From DSPP01 sp964607165 (lineage in GTDB: Bacteria; Zixibacteria; MSB-5A5; DSPP01): a stretch of DNA of 64,000 bases. The stretch lies in NCBI GenBank assembly GCA_964607165.1, contig CAZSIT010000008.1:1-64000 (forward strand), in the 5' to 3' direction. A program made the translations under genes and the position numbers. The notes beneath the pieces were generated by a model, which saw nothing but the letters and a program-made list of their open reading frames with translations, had not been told where the DNA came from and did no database searches. Positions 6,695 through 16,344 of this stretch are shown here, in pieces (position 1 is the stretch's first letter; every line of letters begins with the position of its first letter).

Positions 6695-9682
6695 TTATGC
6701 GCAGGGGGGTAGAATGCCCAGGAAAACCCGGTTCAATAAAATCACCACGTCTTCGATTGTGGCCATCCCGTCGCAATTTAAGTCCAGCTGATTTAACGGG
6801 CAATTGCCCAAAGATAAAAAGACGCAGTTCAAGTGCAAAACAATGTCGGCCGGGGTGAAAATTTGGTCGCCGTTTAAGTCTCCTTTGGTGGAAGTGATTA
6901 TTTGATACAGGGTTTGGGCCGTTTGGGTGTAAGTTTTTAAGCTGTCGAGATTCGTTGCCGCCACCAAAGCGAAGGCGATTTTGACCGAGTCGTTGGGCTG
7001 AAGCGTAAAGGGTCCCTTGGCCGCCAGCATGGTCGCGTCGACGACGGTTGTTATAGCGGTATCGGTAAAACCGCTGGTCAAAAATTGCCATTTTTCCACC
7101 AAAGTGAAGCCGTCAATCACCGTCGGAAAGATGCTCACGGTCTTGAAGCTGGAAAGCTTGCCGGTGTCGGCGGATGCTATTCCGCGATAAGCCGGAGCAA
7201 CCTCGTTGAACTGGTATCCGAGATCGAAGCTTCGATCGAAACCAGCCTTTTCGCCAATTTGGCTGCCAAGGGATGAGTAAAAATTGATGTCAAAGTAGAG
7301 CCCGGCGTTCAGGTTGGACAAGGTTTGGCCGCCCTCGTTTTTCATTATAAATTCCAGCAAAACGAAGTTGTCATATCCGGGGGTTTCAAACGAAAAACTT
7401 CTTTGAGAAATGGTCAAATCCATTGGGTATTTGGCCCAGCGGTCATCGTAGATTGAAAAGGTTTCGTTGCCGCCCGAAAAGCCGGGCTCCAACGCGTGGA
7501 GGTTTCCACCCGGATGAACGGCAAAGTCGGCATCCGGAGCTGGCAGACAGCAAAATTCGTTGGAGGCGGTATTGGAAACCATTGAATCATTGACGCCAAC
7601 CATGAAAGAAGCTTCGAAAAGCCGGCTGGCCCCCGGCTCCGACTTTCTTTCGAAACCGAGCCCCACGTCCGCGCCCGGTCGGGAGCGGACTTCCAATCCT
7701 CCCGGTTCAAAGCCAAACGCGCCAAAGTTGGAAACGGTAAACTCTACGTTTCCGTTTCTATGATGGTAGATGGTTTTCGCCAATCTTTCGCCGATGGTAA
7801 AGCTTAAACTCAAGTTCTGAACAAATCCACCGGACCCGAAAAGAGCTAAATTGAAATGAATTTGCTGACCGGTAATTAAACCGGGCATAGTTTGAATTTT
7901 GAACACTCTCCCGGAATTGGAAGCTGTGTCACCGGGAGGCAGGTTGCCAAACGAGGATGAGTCCGAAATCACCGTTGAATTGCCGTCCGTGGCACTCAAT
8001 TTACCGAATACGGAATAAGCGGCATCCACTCCATTGTTGGTGAGATTCAAATAGATGTTAAATCTCCCGTTAGAGTAGGGAGGCTGTCCGAGGGAATCGC
8101 TGATTTTGTCTTTTTTTACGTACAGGTGAATTCCCTGATTGGGGGGCATTAACAGGAGGGCTTTGGGTAGGTTAATTACCCCATATCCGGAAATGGTGTC
8201 AGGCCCAACGGGGCCGATGTCTGTGGCGGAGTTGGCCAGAACCCACTTGATGGTATCCACGCTGGCGTTCGGGTTGTATTGCCGGAGCAAAGCCACCGCT
8301 CCCGTAATGTGCGGAGCGGCCATAGAAGTGCCGGTCAACATTCCGAACTGATTAAAAGCCAAAGCCGAGTAGATGCCGGTTCCCGGAGCGGAGACTTCCG
8401 GCTTTAAGCTGTCCGGGCCGCACTCGGTCGGGCCACGGCTAGACGCGCCAATTCCGCTATATATTTTGCCAAAGAATGCGGTTACCGAATCCGGGTTGGC
8501 CGGATCGGTGTGGACGCTGTCCAAATCAAAATTGCCAACCGCAAAGCTGGAGAAGGGGGAAGTTCCCCGGTCGGCCGGGTTGCCAATTGTGCGGGAAGCT
8601 GGGCCGTTGTTTCCCGCCGCAAAAACCACGACCACTCCCGCCGCCTCGACGTTGTCAATCGCTTGATAGAAGAAGGGGTGGCAGGACATATTATTTCCTG
8701 CCCCTATGGTGGGGTAGACCCAGGAATTGTTGACCGCGTCCGGCACATCTTCTATCGTGTTGGGGTCGCCGTCCGGGTCGGCGGCCCACTCCAAAGCGTC
8801 TAAAACATGTGACCCATTAGTTGGGACAAAAGAGGAATTGACGTCAATTACGGCGGCGGAAATCCATTCGGCCTCGGGCGCCACCCCCAAGGTGTCGATG
8901 AAGAGCGTGGTATCCGTTCCGTTTATAGTTCGGCTGGTATCCAGACCACAGGCAATTCCCAAAACATGGGTGCCGTGATTCAGATTCCTGGAAAAAGTAT
9001 GGGGTACCGTGAGGTTAAGAACCGGGTCAAACCAGGCTTCCTGGTGTGTCACCCCCGGTTTTCGACCGCGCCAGCGGCTTTTTAAGGCCCGATGGTTTCC
9101 GTCGATGCCGGTATCTAGGGAACCAATTAACCGACCTTTCCCGGTCAACCCTTTTTTCCACATTTGCCGGCAGCCAATCGCAACCAAGCCGGGCTCGGCG
9201 CGGCCGGTATCTTTTAACGTGACCGCCGTCGACGCCGGCACTATAATCTCATCAAAAGGTTCCACCAGCTTCAAACGAGGATTTTCATATATCTCAACGA
9301 CGTCTGGCTGCTCTGCCAACTGCAACAATTCAGCTTTGGTTGTGCGCACTAAAATTAGATTGTCAATCCAGTAACTTTTATGGTTAAAGACTCGGCCGGC
9401 TTTCTTCTCCTTTTCCAAAAAATCCAAAAGCCCTCCCTGCCGGAGGCGGGCAGTTTCTTTAAGTGAAATTACTATTTCCGTGTGCAATTCTTGACGGGAA
9501 GCCTTTTTCAATGAAGCCTTTAGTAAGCCAATCGGTGCCCGGTTTTTGACCACCAGAAAAGCCTCGACAACCCCTTGCGCTGGAAGCGAATCCAATTGCG
9601 CTTGCAATCCCGGACTGATAACCCCCTTGCTTGTTGCAAGGGAAGGAGTTATAAGCAGAAAAAGAAACAGAACTCGTTTCAT
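6695..9682 (-). CDS. Secreted subtilisin-like serine protease with C-terminal dockerin-type module
   Basis: A 995-residue protein: signal peptide, a prodomain of about 130 residues, then an S8 peptidase domain. The catalytic Asp is in GSLDTGIDGNH, His in NHGTHVLGIA, the oxyanion Asn region is VVVFAAGNNGP and the Ser is in GTSMAAPH. A beta-rich linker of about 400 residues follows. The last 60 residues carry two EF-hand-like loops (DLNGDQIFTPAD and DLNCDGMATIED) that form a type I dockerin-like module ending in FLGILPPCA. In this type of genome such modules are thought to act in secretion, sorting or calcium-dependent stability rather than in cellulosomes; that is inference. No cohesin is seen in the window. 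Confidence 0.93.
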   Translation of the reverse strand: MKRVLFLFLLITPSLATSKGVISPGLQAQLDSLPAQGVVEAFLVVKNRAPIGLLKASLKKASRQELHTEIVISLKETARLRQGGLLDFLEKEKKAGRVFNHKSYWIDNLILVRTTKAELLQLAEQPDVVEIYENPRLKLVEPFDEIIVPASTAVTLKDTGRAEPGLVAIGCRQMWKKGLTGKGRLIGSLDTGIDGNHRALKSRWRGRKPGVTHQEAWFDPVLNLTVPHTFSRNLNHGTHVLGIACGLDTSRTINGTDTTLFIDTLGVAPEAEWISAAVIDVNSSFVPTNGSHVLDALEWAADPDGDPNTIEDVPDAVNNSWVYPTIGAGNNMSCHPFFYQAIDNVEAAGVVVVFAAGNNGPASRTIGNPADRGTSPFSSFAVGNFDLDSVHTDPANPDSVTAFFGKIYSGIGASSRGPTECGPDSLKPEVSAPGTGIYSALAFNQFGMLTGTSMAAPHITGAVALLRQYNPNASVDTIKWVLANSATDIGPVGPDTISGYGVINLPKALLLMPPNQGIHLYVKKDKISDSLGQPPYSNGRFNIYLNLTNNGVDAAYSVFGKLSATDGNSTVISDSSSFGNLPPGDTASNSGRVFKIQTMPGLITGQQIHFNLALFGSGGFVQNLSLSFTIGERLAKTIYHHRNGNVEFTVSNFGAFGFEPGGLEVRSRPGADVGLGFERKSEPGASRLFEASFMVGVNDSMVSNTASNEFCCLPAPDADFAVHPGGNLHALEPGFSGGNETFSIYDDRWAKYPMDLTISQRSFSFETPGYDNFVLLEFIMKNEGGQTLSNLNAGLYFDINFYSSLGSQIGEKAGFDRSFDLGYQFNEVAPAYRGIASADTGKLSSFKTVSIFPTVIDGFTLVEKWQFLTSGFTDTAITTVVDATMLAAKGPFTLQPNDSVKIAFALVAATNLDSLKTYTQTAQTLYQIITSTKGDLNGDQIFTPADIVLHLNCVFLSLGNCPLNQLDLNCDGMATIEDVVILLNRVFLGILPPCA

Positions 9683-9744
9683 ATCAATTGGTTACAGCGA
9701 AAATCGTGCCTGTTTATTGGCCATCCCTTTATGTTTGGTTTTGG

Positions 9745-11187
9745 TTAAGGCTCTAAAACAGCAATGCCGTTTGGATAACGGCCTACATCTATGCTATCTA
9801 CCACGCTCTCGGTTGAAGTATCAATAACATAAACTTTGTATGGATCGGTATGATTACCTTCGCAGGTGACATATAGGAGATCTTTAGTCTTAGCTAAAGC
9901 AGTTGCATGAGCCATTAAACCAACTGGAACGTATGAGGTAATTTTCGAGGAAAGTTCAATTACGGCAACGGTGTTAGAACCACGGCAGGCAACGTACAGA
10001 GTGTCTGCGGCGGAGCTTAGGGTCATCATATAGGGATTTTTACCCAAAGTTGAACTCAAGACAATCGAGTCTATGTCATCTACTAATTGAGAATTAGTAT
10101 TGATGATTCTTATCTGGTTGTTTTTCGAGCAGGATACGTAAGCGAGGCTGTCATTTTGAGAGAAAATTATTCCGAAGGGTTCATACTGGGTAACGTAGGC
10201 GGCGCTGAAAGGGTTGTTAGTCACAGTTTGAGATAATTTAAGCCGGATGATTGTGCCGTTTGAGGGAAGAATAAACCAACAATCATCCGATAACTGCCCG
10301 GGCGCCAGGACTAAGCTCCCATCCTTGCTGATGGCTACCCCGTGGGGAGCTCTACCTACGGGAAACGTGTCAACTAAACTCATTGTTGACGTGTTGAACT
10401 TGCGAACTACCGCAACAGTTGAGGCTGGAAGTCCCAACGTGTAATCAGTGGTATAGACAAATTGGCCATCGGGAGAAGTGACTACATCTGCGGGCTGGTA
10501 ACCGGCCCGCACTCGGACTAACACAGAATCTCCTACGGCATCGATTTTCACCAGGTCGCCTAAGCTCCAGGAATTGGTAACGTAAGCAAACTTTTTGTCG
10601 GGTGAAACTACCAGATGGTGTGTTTGGACTACCGTTGGAGGCACTCCAGAAGGTGCGGTGTATATTGAATCAACTTTATAGTTTGTGCTAAGGTCAACTA
10701 CATCTACTGTTCCATCACTTGAATTGGCGACATAAAGTTTTCCTTGTTCAAAAGTTGGGAATTTTTTTCCACTCGGGTCTTTGGCTCCCTGTTGAATCCA
10801 GGCTGCAAATTTGTCAATCTCTAACTGGGAAAGTGCAGAAGAGGGGGGCATAAACGATGGCCGAAGGCGTCGGATAGTAAGAACTAAATGGCTGCTGTCC
10901 GAGTTGTAGGGAATCACCAAGGGTTTGTCTGGCGTTGTTTTTTTGCCCACGGTCTGGCGCATCGATTCAAAGCCGGAAAAAACCAGTCCGCCGGCAGAGT
11001 CGGCGCTGTTGTGGCAGCCGGAGGTATTGCAACGGGCTTGCAAAATCGGCAGGATGTCGGCATTGAAATTAATGGGCTGGCTCTTGGGTTGGGTTGATTT
11101 TTTACCGCAACTGAAGAGGCTGACAGCGAGCGCGTAGGACAGTATAATCCCTAAGAAAATTTTTAAGCCGAGCGATAACCGGTTCAT
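9745..11187 (-). CDS. Lipoprotein with cytochrome-like heme motif fused to a YVTN-type beta-propeller
   Basis: About 480 residues. A lipobox (SLFSC) anchors it in the envelope. Next comes a short domain with the motif CNTSGCH, a CX4CH variant of the cytochrome c heme site found in planctomycete-type and Bacteroidota cytochrome domains, plus a possible Met ligand near PSFMPPSS. The remainder is a propeller of YVTN-like repeats (LYVANSSDGTVDVVDLS, KFAYVTNSWS, TLYVACRGSNTVAV). It may be an electron-transfer or sensing lipoprotein. The ATG at 11187 with aaggtg upstream is preferred over a GTG at 11199 that overlaps the stop of the gene before it. Confidence 0.8.
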   Translation of the reverse strand: MNRLSLGLKIFLGIILSYALAVSLFSCGKKSTQPKSQPINFNADILPILQARCNTSGCHNSADSAGGLVFSGFESMRQTVGKKTTPDKPLVIPYNSDSSHLVLTIRRLRPSFMPPSSALSQLEIDKFAAWIQQGAKDPSGKKFPTFEQGKLYVANSSDGTVDVVDLSTNYKVDSIYTAPSGVPPTVVQTHHLVVSPDKKFAYVTNSWSLGDLVKIDAVGDSVLVRVRAGYQPADVVTSPDGQFVYTTDYTLGLPASTVAVVRKFNTSTMSLVDTFPVGRAPHGVAISKDGSLVLAPGQLSDDCWFILPSNGTIIRLKLSQTVTNNPFSAAYVTQYEPFGIIFSQNDSLAYVSCSKNNQIRIINTNSQLVDDIDSIVLSSTLGKNPYMMTLSSAADTLYVACRGSNTVAVIELSSKITSYVPVGLMAHATALAKTKDLLYVTCEGNHTDPYKVYVIDTSTESVVDSIDVGRYPNGIAVLEP

Positions 11188-11195
11188 TTTTATAT

Positions 11196-11594
11196 TCACC
11201 TTAGCGGGTTTTGGGTTGATTCAAAAATCGGCACAGATGGCCGCAGAGCTCCATGCTCATGGCCGGAAACATACTGTGCGTTCAGCTCCAGCAGGTATTT
11301 TTTCCCCTCTTGAGCCTGCAAAGAATCAAGGGTGATGAAATTTTGCTCCCCGGCCGAGGTGTCCGGGTTGACGAAAAGCAGGAGGTTTTTGCCGGCACGC
11401 AGGGTGAAGGTCTCCCGGAGTTTTCCGGACATCTGGCCGGAAAGATACGCGGATGGTTCTCCGGCAAAAGTGATTTCATAAAATACCATTGAGGAGTAGG
11501 TGTTCTGTACCTTCAACTTGGGGTCCCCGCTGCAACCTGATAGCATTGATAAGAGCAGAAAACAAAGGATTTTTATCGGTTTAGTCTTTTCCAT
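11196..11594 (-). CDS. Small lipoprotein, unknown function
   Basis: 132 residues. The N-terminal signal ends in the lipobox MLSGC, so the product is probably lipid-anchored. The mature part is beta-rich (FTLRAGKNLLLFVNPDTSAG) and has no motif I recognise. It lies between the FG-GAP protein and the propeller lipoprotein on the same strand, 7 bp after the former, and its stop overlaps the possible upstream start of the latter. It therefore looks like the middle gene of a three-gene envelope operon. Confidence 0.75.
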   Translation of the reverse strand: MEKTKPIKILCFLLLSMLSGCSGDPKLKVQNTYSSMVFYEITFAGEPSAYLSGQMSGKLRETFTLRAGKNLLLFVNPDTSAGEQNFITLDSLQAQEGKKYLLELNAQYVSGHEHGALRPSVPIFESTQNPLR

Positions 11595-11601
11595 TCGATT
11601 A

Positions 11602-13683
11602 TCAACAGCCTGCTGGAATTCCCAAAAAAACCAAGTTTAAAATTTTAACGACATCGCTGCCGGTGAGAATGCCGTCGCAATTGAGGTCTCCGGCATTAAA
11701 AGGGGCCTTGAAACAGAACCCAAGAAAGGTTGCATTCAGAAGGGCAACCACGTCCGCGGAAGTTAAAATTCCGTCCTGATTTACATCCCCCTTTAAAAGT
11801 GAAACGGCCGCGGTGTTCCGATAGAAAAAGACACCGCCTTCTTCCATTCCTATCAGCAAGTCGTAATCGCCGTCGCCATCGATGTCCGGGAATATCGGCG
11901 CCGCCCAGGAACCTACGTCTATCCCGGCATAGTCCCCGGCCACGGGCGTAAAACTGAAGGTGTCCGGCGTTCCATCGTTTCGGAATAACTGGATAGTCCC
12001 CTGCGGGTGATTACCAATAAAGAGGTCCAAGTCCCCGTCCCCGTCATAGTCCACCAGGGTGGGAAGGGTTTGTATTCTGTTGGCCACGGGAAGGACTTGG
12101 GATATTTCGAGAGTGAAAGCCTCGGCTTGAGGAGTTCCTTCGTTACGATAGAAACGGACATTGGCCGAGCTGGAGAATTCCCATTCTCCAGCGAAAAGGT
12201 CCAAATCGCCATCCCGGTCGATATCGGCAAAAGCAAAAACCGGGTTCGTATCGAATGGCTGAATCGGATAATTGTTGGTAATCAAGCTGAACACCGGCGA
12301 TTGGGGTGTGCCGATATTGCGGTAGAAGGAGACCGTGCCGTTATCTTTTCCCAAAAACAGGTCATAATCCCCGTCGGCGTCAATATCGACAAAAGTCGGG
12401 ATTGCCACCGGCGAAAGACCTCCTACCGTAATTCCTCCAAAATTTGTGGAGACCAGTTGATAACTTGGATTGGCAGCGCTGCCAACGTTTTTGAAGAAGA
12501 AGAGCCGGCCGACGGAAGAGCCGGTTATCAGATCTCGGTCGCAATCGCCGTCAATGTCCACCAGCTGGGGATAGGCAAAGTTGCCCACGTCGATATCGCG
12601 CAAAAAGTTTTTGGTGACCACGGTAAAGTTCGCCGTAGAAGCGTTTCCATCGTTTCTCAAAAAAATCAGATTGTCCCGGACGATACCAATGTTGGCTGCG
12701 CCCACCACCATATCCTTGTCGCCATCGGCGTCCAGGTCGCCAAAAGAGGGAGTGTTAAAACCGGGGTTGTATAGGGGAAGATAACAGTTTGAAGTTTTTA
12801 CCAAATTGGAAGTAGAGGAGCTTCCCTGGTTTTTGAAATAGTACATATTAATGTTCATAATGTCGCCCCAGAAAAAGTCGTAATCCCCATCGGCATCGAT
12901 GTCGGCGAATTCGATGTTGTTGGCGCCGTGGCCGCTTGAGTTTGTTTGTGTGAACCCCGATGTTTGAGATTCGAGACGATTGCGCCAAAAGGTCTCCGGC
13001 GGCGGGAAGGATACGGTATTGGCCGTGCAGGGAGGGGCGGTCTCAAGAGTCGAAAGGTTGTCGTACGTATCGGTTATATGCATAAAGTTTGGCGAAAGCA
13101 CGGTGCCGTCATTGCGATAAAAAGTCAGGGAACCGACCTGCCGGCCGGCGAAAAAGTCCAAGTCGCCATCGTTATCGATATCAACAAAAGCAGGTATATT
13201 GTTAAACTCGGTGAAAATTCCCTGGTAGGCGGTGGAATTCAAGCTGAAAGTCGGTGTTTGAGACAGATTGATAGTGGTGTTCTGGTAATAGCGCATTCCG
13301 GCCGCCCCATTGTCGCAGAATAAGTCTTTTTTACCATCGCCATTTACATCCGCAAAACGGAACCAGGTGCCGGCGGAAGTGTCGATAAGATTCTGTTTTT
13401 CCAGTATGTAATTAAAGGCGCTGGGAGTGCCGATGTTGCGGAAGAAGTTCAATTGCCCGTCCAGGCGAAGTAAAAAGAGGTCCATATCACCGTCGTTGTC
13501 GATGTCCACCAAGGCATCTTTGGGGGAATCGATTCCACCCAAAAAGGGGTAAGGAACCGTGCCGGCGGAATCGGAGACCGGCGGAGTAGTTATTTCGCGC
13601 TGATAGGTTGGCAAGACGCCTTTGGCCGGCCGAAAATAACAAAGGGCTACGGCCCCGATTAAAACGCCTGTTTGCCACCGCAT
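11602..13683 (-). CDS. Secreted FG-GAP/VCBS repeat protein with C-terminal dockerin-type module
   Basis: About 693 residues: a signal peptide, then many VCBS/FG-GAP repeats recognisable by DxDxDGDxD calcium loops (FVDIDNDGDLDFFAG, FGDLDADGDKDMVVG, LVDYDGDGDLDLFIG) followed by FYRNxGT, which predicts a calcium-loaded beta-propeller. The C-terminus carries two dockerin-like loops (DVNQDGILTSAD, DLNCDGILTGSD) and ends in FLGIPAGC, matching the tail of the subtilase. Role unknown, probably extracellular binding. The ATG at 13683 has ggag upstream; an in-frame GTG at 13695 is an alternative. Confidence 0.88.
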   Translation of the reverse strand: MRWQTGVLIGAVALCYFRPAKGVLPTYQREITTPPVSDSAGTVPYPFLGGIDSPKDALVDIDNDGDMDLFLLRLDGQLNFFRNIGTPSAFNYILEKQNLIDTSAGTWFRFADVNGDGKKDLFCDNGAAGMRYYQNTTINLSQTPTFSLNSTAYQGIFTEFNNIPAFVDIDNDGDLDFFAGRQVGSLTFYRNDGTVLSPNFMHITDTYDNLSTLETAPPCTANTVSFPPPETFWRNRLESQTSGFTQTNSSGHGANNIEFADIDADGDYDFFWGDIMNINMYYFKNQGSSSTSNLVKTSNCYLPLYNPGFNTPSFGDLDADGDKDMVVGAANIGIVRDNLIFLRNDGNASTANFTVVTKNFLRDIDVGNFAYPQLVDIDGDCDRDLITGSSVGRLFFFKNVGSAANPSYQLVSTNFGGITVGGLSPVAIPTFVDIDADGDYDLFLGKDNGTVSFYRNIGTPQSPVFSLITNNYPIQPFDTNPVFAFADIDRDGDLDLFAGEWEFSSSANVRFYRNEGTPQAEAFTLEISQVLPVANRIQTLPTLVDYDGDGDLDLFIGNHPQGTIQLFRNDGTPDTFSFTPVAGDYAGIDVGSWAAPIFPDIDGDGDYDLLIGMEEGGVFFYRNTAAVSLLKGDVNQDGILTSADVVALLNATFLGFCFKAPFNAGDLNCDGILTGSDVVKILNLVFLGIPAGC

Positions 13684-13802
13684 CAGTTTACCCACTCCAC
13701 AATAAATATACGCAACAACCTGCTGTTTTCCAGCGATTTTTTTATTGCCTGGTCTAAAAGACAGCTTTTGTCTTACCGGTCGGAAATGTATCTTACCCCG
13801 CG

Positions 13803-15839
13803 ATGAAAAGAGCCATTTTCCTGTACTTGCTTTTCATTCCCACCATCTCATTCGCCTGGGGAGAAAATATGCCTATCTCTTGGCGACCCGAATATGATTC
13901 GCTTTTAATGATGGAAGATACCTCGGTAATTAACCGCGAACAGGCAGTTCGCTATTTGAAAGCAGCGGAACAGAATCCGGATTCGCAACTGGCCATTCGA
14001 ACTGTTCGGACGCTGGGTATTATCGGCGATTCAATGGCGGCAGATATGATTTTGCCTTTTTTGGAAAAAACTGAACATCCAATTGCCAAAGAAGCAGCTT
14101 TCGCGTTGGGGCAGATGGGCGTTATAAGCGCCCGTCCCACCTTAGAGAAAGCGGCTTTATCCGGTTCCCCGGGGCTTGCGGCCAGTTCGGTGGAGGCCTT
14201 GGCCAAGCTGGCGGATAGCGCTTCCGTTCCAGTTATCACTAAGCTTTTTGTTCATCGGGACTCCAACGTTCGCTATGCGGCGGCGGTTTCGGCCTGGAAA
14301 TTCAAAAGCAAGAAACTTGCGCTCGGATTGGCAAGGCTTCTTGCCGACCGGGACTCCCTCGTTCGCTTTGGGGCGGCCTGGTCTTTGGCCCGTTTTCCCG
14401 ATTCAGCCGCCATTCCAGCTTTGATTAAAAGGGTAAACGACAAAAATGCTTATGTCCGGGCGCAAATTGTCCGGCCTTTGGGAGTTTTGAAAGTTAAAGA
14501 AGCCGCACCGGCCATTGCCCGTTTGGCGGAGCGCGACCCGGATTGGGAAGTTCGGGTAAACGCCTGCCGGGCACTGGCCGCGATGGGGGCCGTCGAACAG
14601 TCACCGATTTTAAGGAAAGCACTGTCGGCTGAATTGTTAAAAAAGCGGGAGAATTATCACGTCATCATCGAATCGGCGCTGGCGCTTGGAAATCTAAAGG
14701 ATTCGGTCGGTTTGGAAATACTGCGCGCTTTGGCGAAGCGTCCGGAGCCCTTTTTGCGGGCGGCGGCTGCAACCGCTTTGGCTTCCTATATACACCCTTC
14801 GGTTTTCCCGGATTTAAGCCGAATGGCGCAAGATTCCGGCTGGTGGGTGCGGGCTAAGACGGCGGAAGGATTGGGAAATCTTCAGTCTCTGGAGGCGTTC
14901 GAACTTTTGACCAAGATGTTTGGCGATGCCGATTTTCGGGTGCGCTACAATGCGCTGGAAGCGATGGGGAAGTACAAAGACCAAAACCTGACCGGGTATT
15001 TGCAAAAAGGAGTCGCAGATTCCGACTTTGCAATGGTGGCGACCGCCTGCGGGATAATCGCCGGGCGGAAGGATTCTTCTTTTCTCTCCCCGATTATGGA
15101 GGCCTACCGGAAAAACATAGGCGCTACCGAAATTGATTTAAAAACTTCCTGGTTGGATGCAGCCCAGGCATTGGTGGATTCCGGCGTTGTTTCCAAGCAG
15201 GACCCCAGAGTAGATTCGCTTTTGAATTGGGGTCTGAACGACCCTGACCGGTTGATTCGCAAAAAAGCGATAGAACTTGGCAAAGTTTTAGGCAAGGATT
15301 ATTCAAGCCGCCTTGGGGCTTTTCATCCAAGTTTAAAGAATGACTCGCTGTTTGAATACATTAAGATGTTACAAGAATTTGAAGTTAAAATCACGCTTGC
15401 CACCAACCGGGGAGATATCATTATTTCACTGCGTGGTGATAAGGCGCCCCGAACCGCGGCGAATTTTTGGCGCCTGTGTGCAAAAGGATATTACAATGGT
15501 CTAACTTTCCATAGGGTAGTGCCTAACTTTGTCATACAAGGTGGTTGTCCTCGTGGAGATGGCTGGGGTGGGCCGGGATACACGATTCGTTGTGAGTACA
15601 ATGATTTGACTTACTATGTGACTGGTATGGTTGGGATGGCGCTTTCCGGTAAGGACACCGGCGGCAGCCAGTTTTTTATCAACCATACATCTCAACCACA
15701 CTTAGATGGACGCTATACCATCTTTGGTGACGTTGAAGATGAAAGAATTGACGGTAAATCGGCATTTGTGGTAGATAATATACAAATCGGCGATAAAATG
15801 AGGGTCAAGGAAATTCACTTGGAACCAATTAAAAAGTGA
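13803..15839 (+). CDS. HEAT-repeat protein fused to a cyclophilin-type peptidyl-prolyl isomerase
   Basis: 678 residues with an N-terminal signal peptide, so it is probably periplasmic. Residues about 40-510 are helical HEAT/PBS-lyase-like repeats (VRYAAAVSAWKFKSK, VRFGAAWSLARFPDS, VRAQIVRPLGVLKVK). From about residue 520 a cyclophilin domain follows, with FHRVVPNFVIQGG and GSQFFINH matching the conserved catalytic core. Cyclophilins catalyse cis-trans isomerisation at proline; the HEAT solenoid could dock client proteins. It diverges from the FG-GAP gene. Confidence 0.92.
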   Translation: MKRAIFLYLLFIPTISFAWGENMPISWRPEYDSLLMMEDTSVINREQAVRYLKAAEQNPDSQLAIRTVRTLGIIGDSMAADMILPFLEKTEHPIAKEAAFALGQMGVISARPTLEKAALSGSPGLAASSVEALAKLADSASVPVITKLFVHRDSNVRYAAAVSAWKFKSKKLALGLARLLADRDSLVRFGAAWSLARFPDSAAIPALIKRVNDKNAYVRAQIVRPLGVLKVKEAAPAIARLAERDPDWEVRVNACRALAAMGAVEQSPILRKALSAELLKKRENYHVIIESALALGNLKDSVGLEILRALAKRPEPFLRAAAATALASYIHPSVFPDLSRMAQDSGWWVRAKTAEGLGNLQSLEAFELLTKMFGDADFRVRYNALEAMGKYKDQNLTGYLQKGVADSDFAMVATACGIIAGRKDSSFLSPIMEAYRKNIGATEIDLKTSWLDAAQALVDSGVVSKQDPRVDSLLNWGLNDPDRLIRKKAIELGKVLGKDYSSRLGAFHPSLKNDSLFEYIKMLQEFEVKITLATNRGDIIISLRGDKAPRTAANFWRLCAKGYYNGLTFHRVVPNFVIQGGCPRGDGWGGPGYTIRCEYNDLTYYVTGMVGMALSGKDTGGSQFFINHTSQPHLDGRYTIFGDVEDERIDGKSAFVVDNIQIGDKMRVKEIHLEPIKK

Positions 15840-15861
15840 AAATTTTATTAGGGGTAAAGAA

Positions 15862-16344
15862 GTGAACACTCTTTCGGTTAAAATAGAAATTCCGGCGGAT
15901 GCCAACTTAATTTTCGGGCAGAGCCATTTTATCAAGACTGTTGAAGACCTGTATGAGATTTTGGCCACTTCCGGTACGGCTGTGAAGTTCGGGCTGGCCT
16001 TTTCCGAGGCCTCGGGCCCCTGTTTAATCCGCTCGGAAGGGAACGACGAGGATTTGAAGAAAAAAGCGGAGCAGGAACTTTTAAAAATCTCCGCCGGGCA
16101 TTCATTTCTTATCTTTCTTAAGAATGGTTTTCCCATCAACGTCCTGAACCAAATCAAAAACTGCCCGGAGGTCTGCCGGATTTTCTGCGCCACGGCCAAT
16201 CCGGTGGAAGTGATTTTGGCCGAAACCGAGCAGGGTAGAGCGGTTTTGGGAGTGGTGGATGGATACAAGCCGAAAGGGATTGAGACCGCCGAAGATGTGG
16301 ACAAGCGTAAAGAATTTTTGCGCAAGATTGGATATAAACGATGA
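15862..16344 (+). CDS. Adenosine-specific kinase family protein (DUF355)
   Basis: 160 residues matching the compact adenosine-specific kinase family described from archaea, with the typical opening FGQSHFIKTVEDLYE and the central GLAFSEASGPCLIRSEGND. It uses a GTG start at 15862, preceded by a purine-rich ggggtaaagaa. Its stop overlaps the ATG of the next gene (ATGA), which indicates translational coupling with the MBL hydrolase. A role in nucleoside salvage follows from family knowledge; the coupling to a nuclease-like hydrolase makes nucleic-acid recycling conceivable but unproved. Confidence 0.85.
   Translation: MNTLSVKIEIPADANLIFGQSHFIKTVEDLYEILATSGTAVKFGLAFSEASGPCLIRSEGNDEDLKKKAEQELLKISAGHSFLIFLKNGFPINVLNQIKNCPEVCRIFCATANPVEVILAETEQGRAVLGVVDGYKPKGIETAEDVDKRKEFLRKIGYKR

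Noticed and set aside
12007..12774. 255-codon plus-strand frame inside the FG-GAP gene
   Set aside because: Antisense to the calcium-loop repeats, which themselves encode a recognisable protein.
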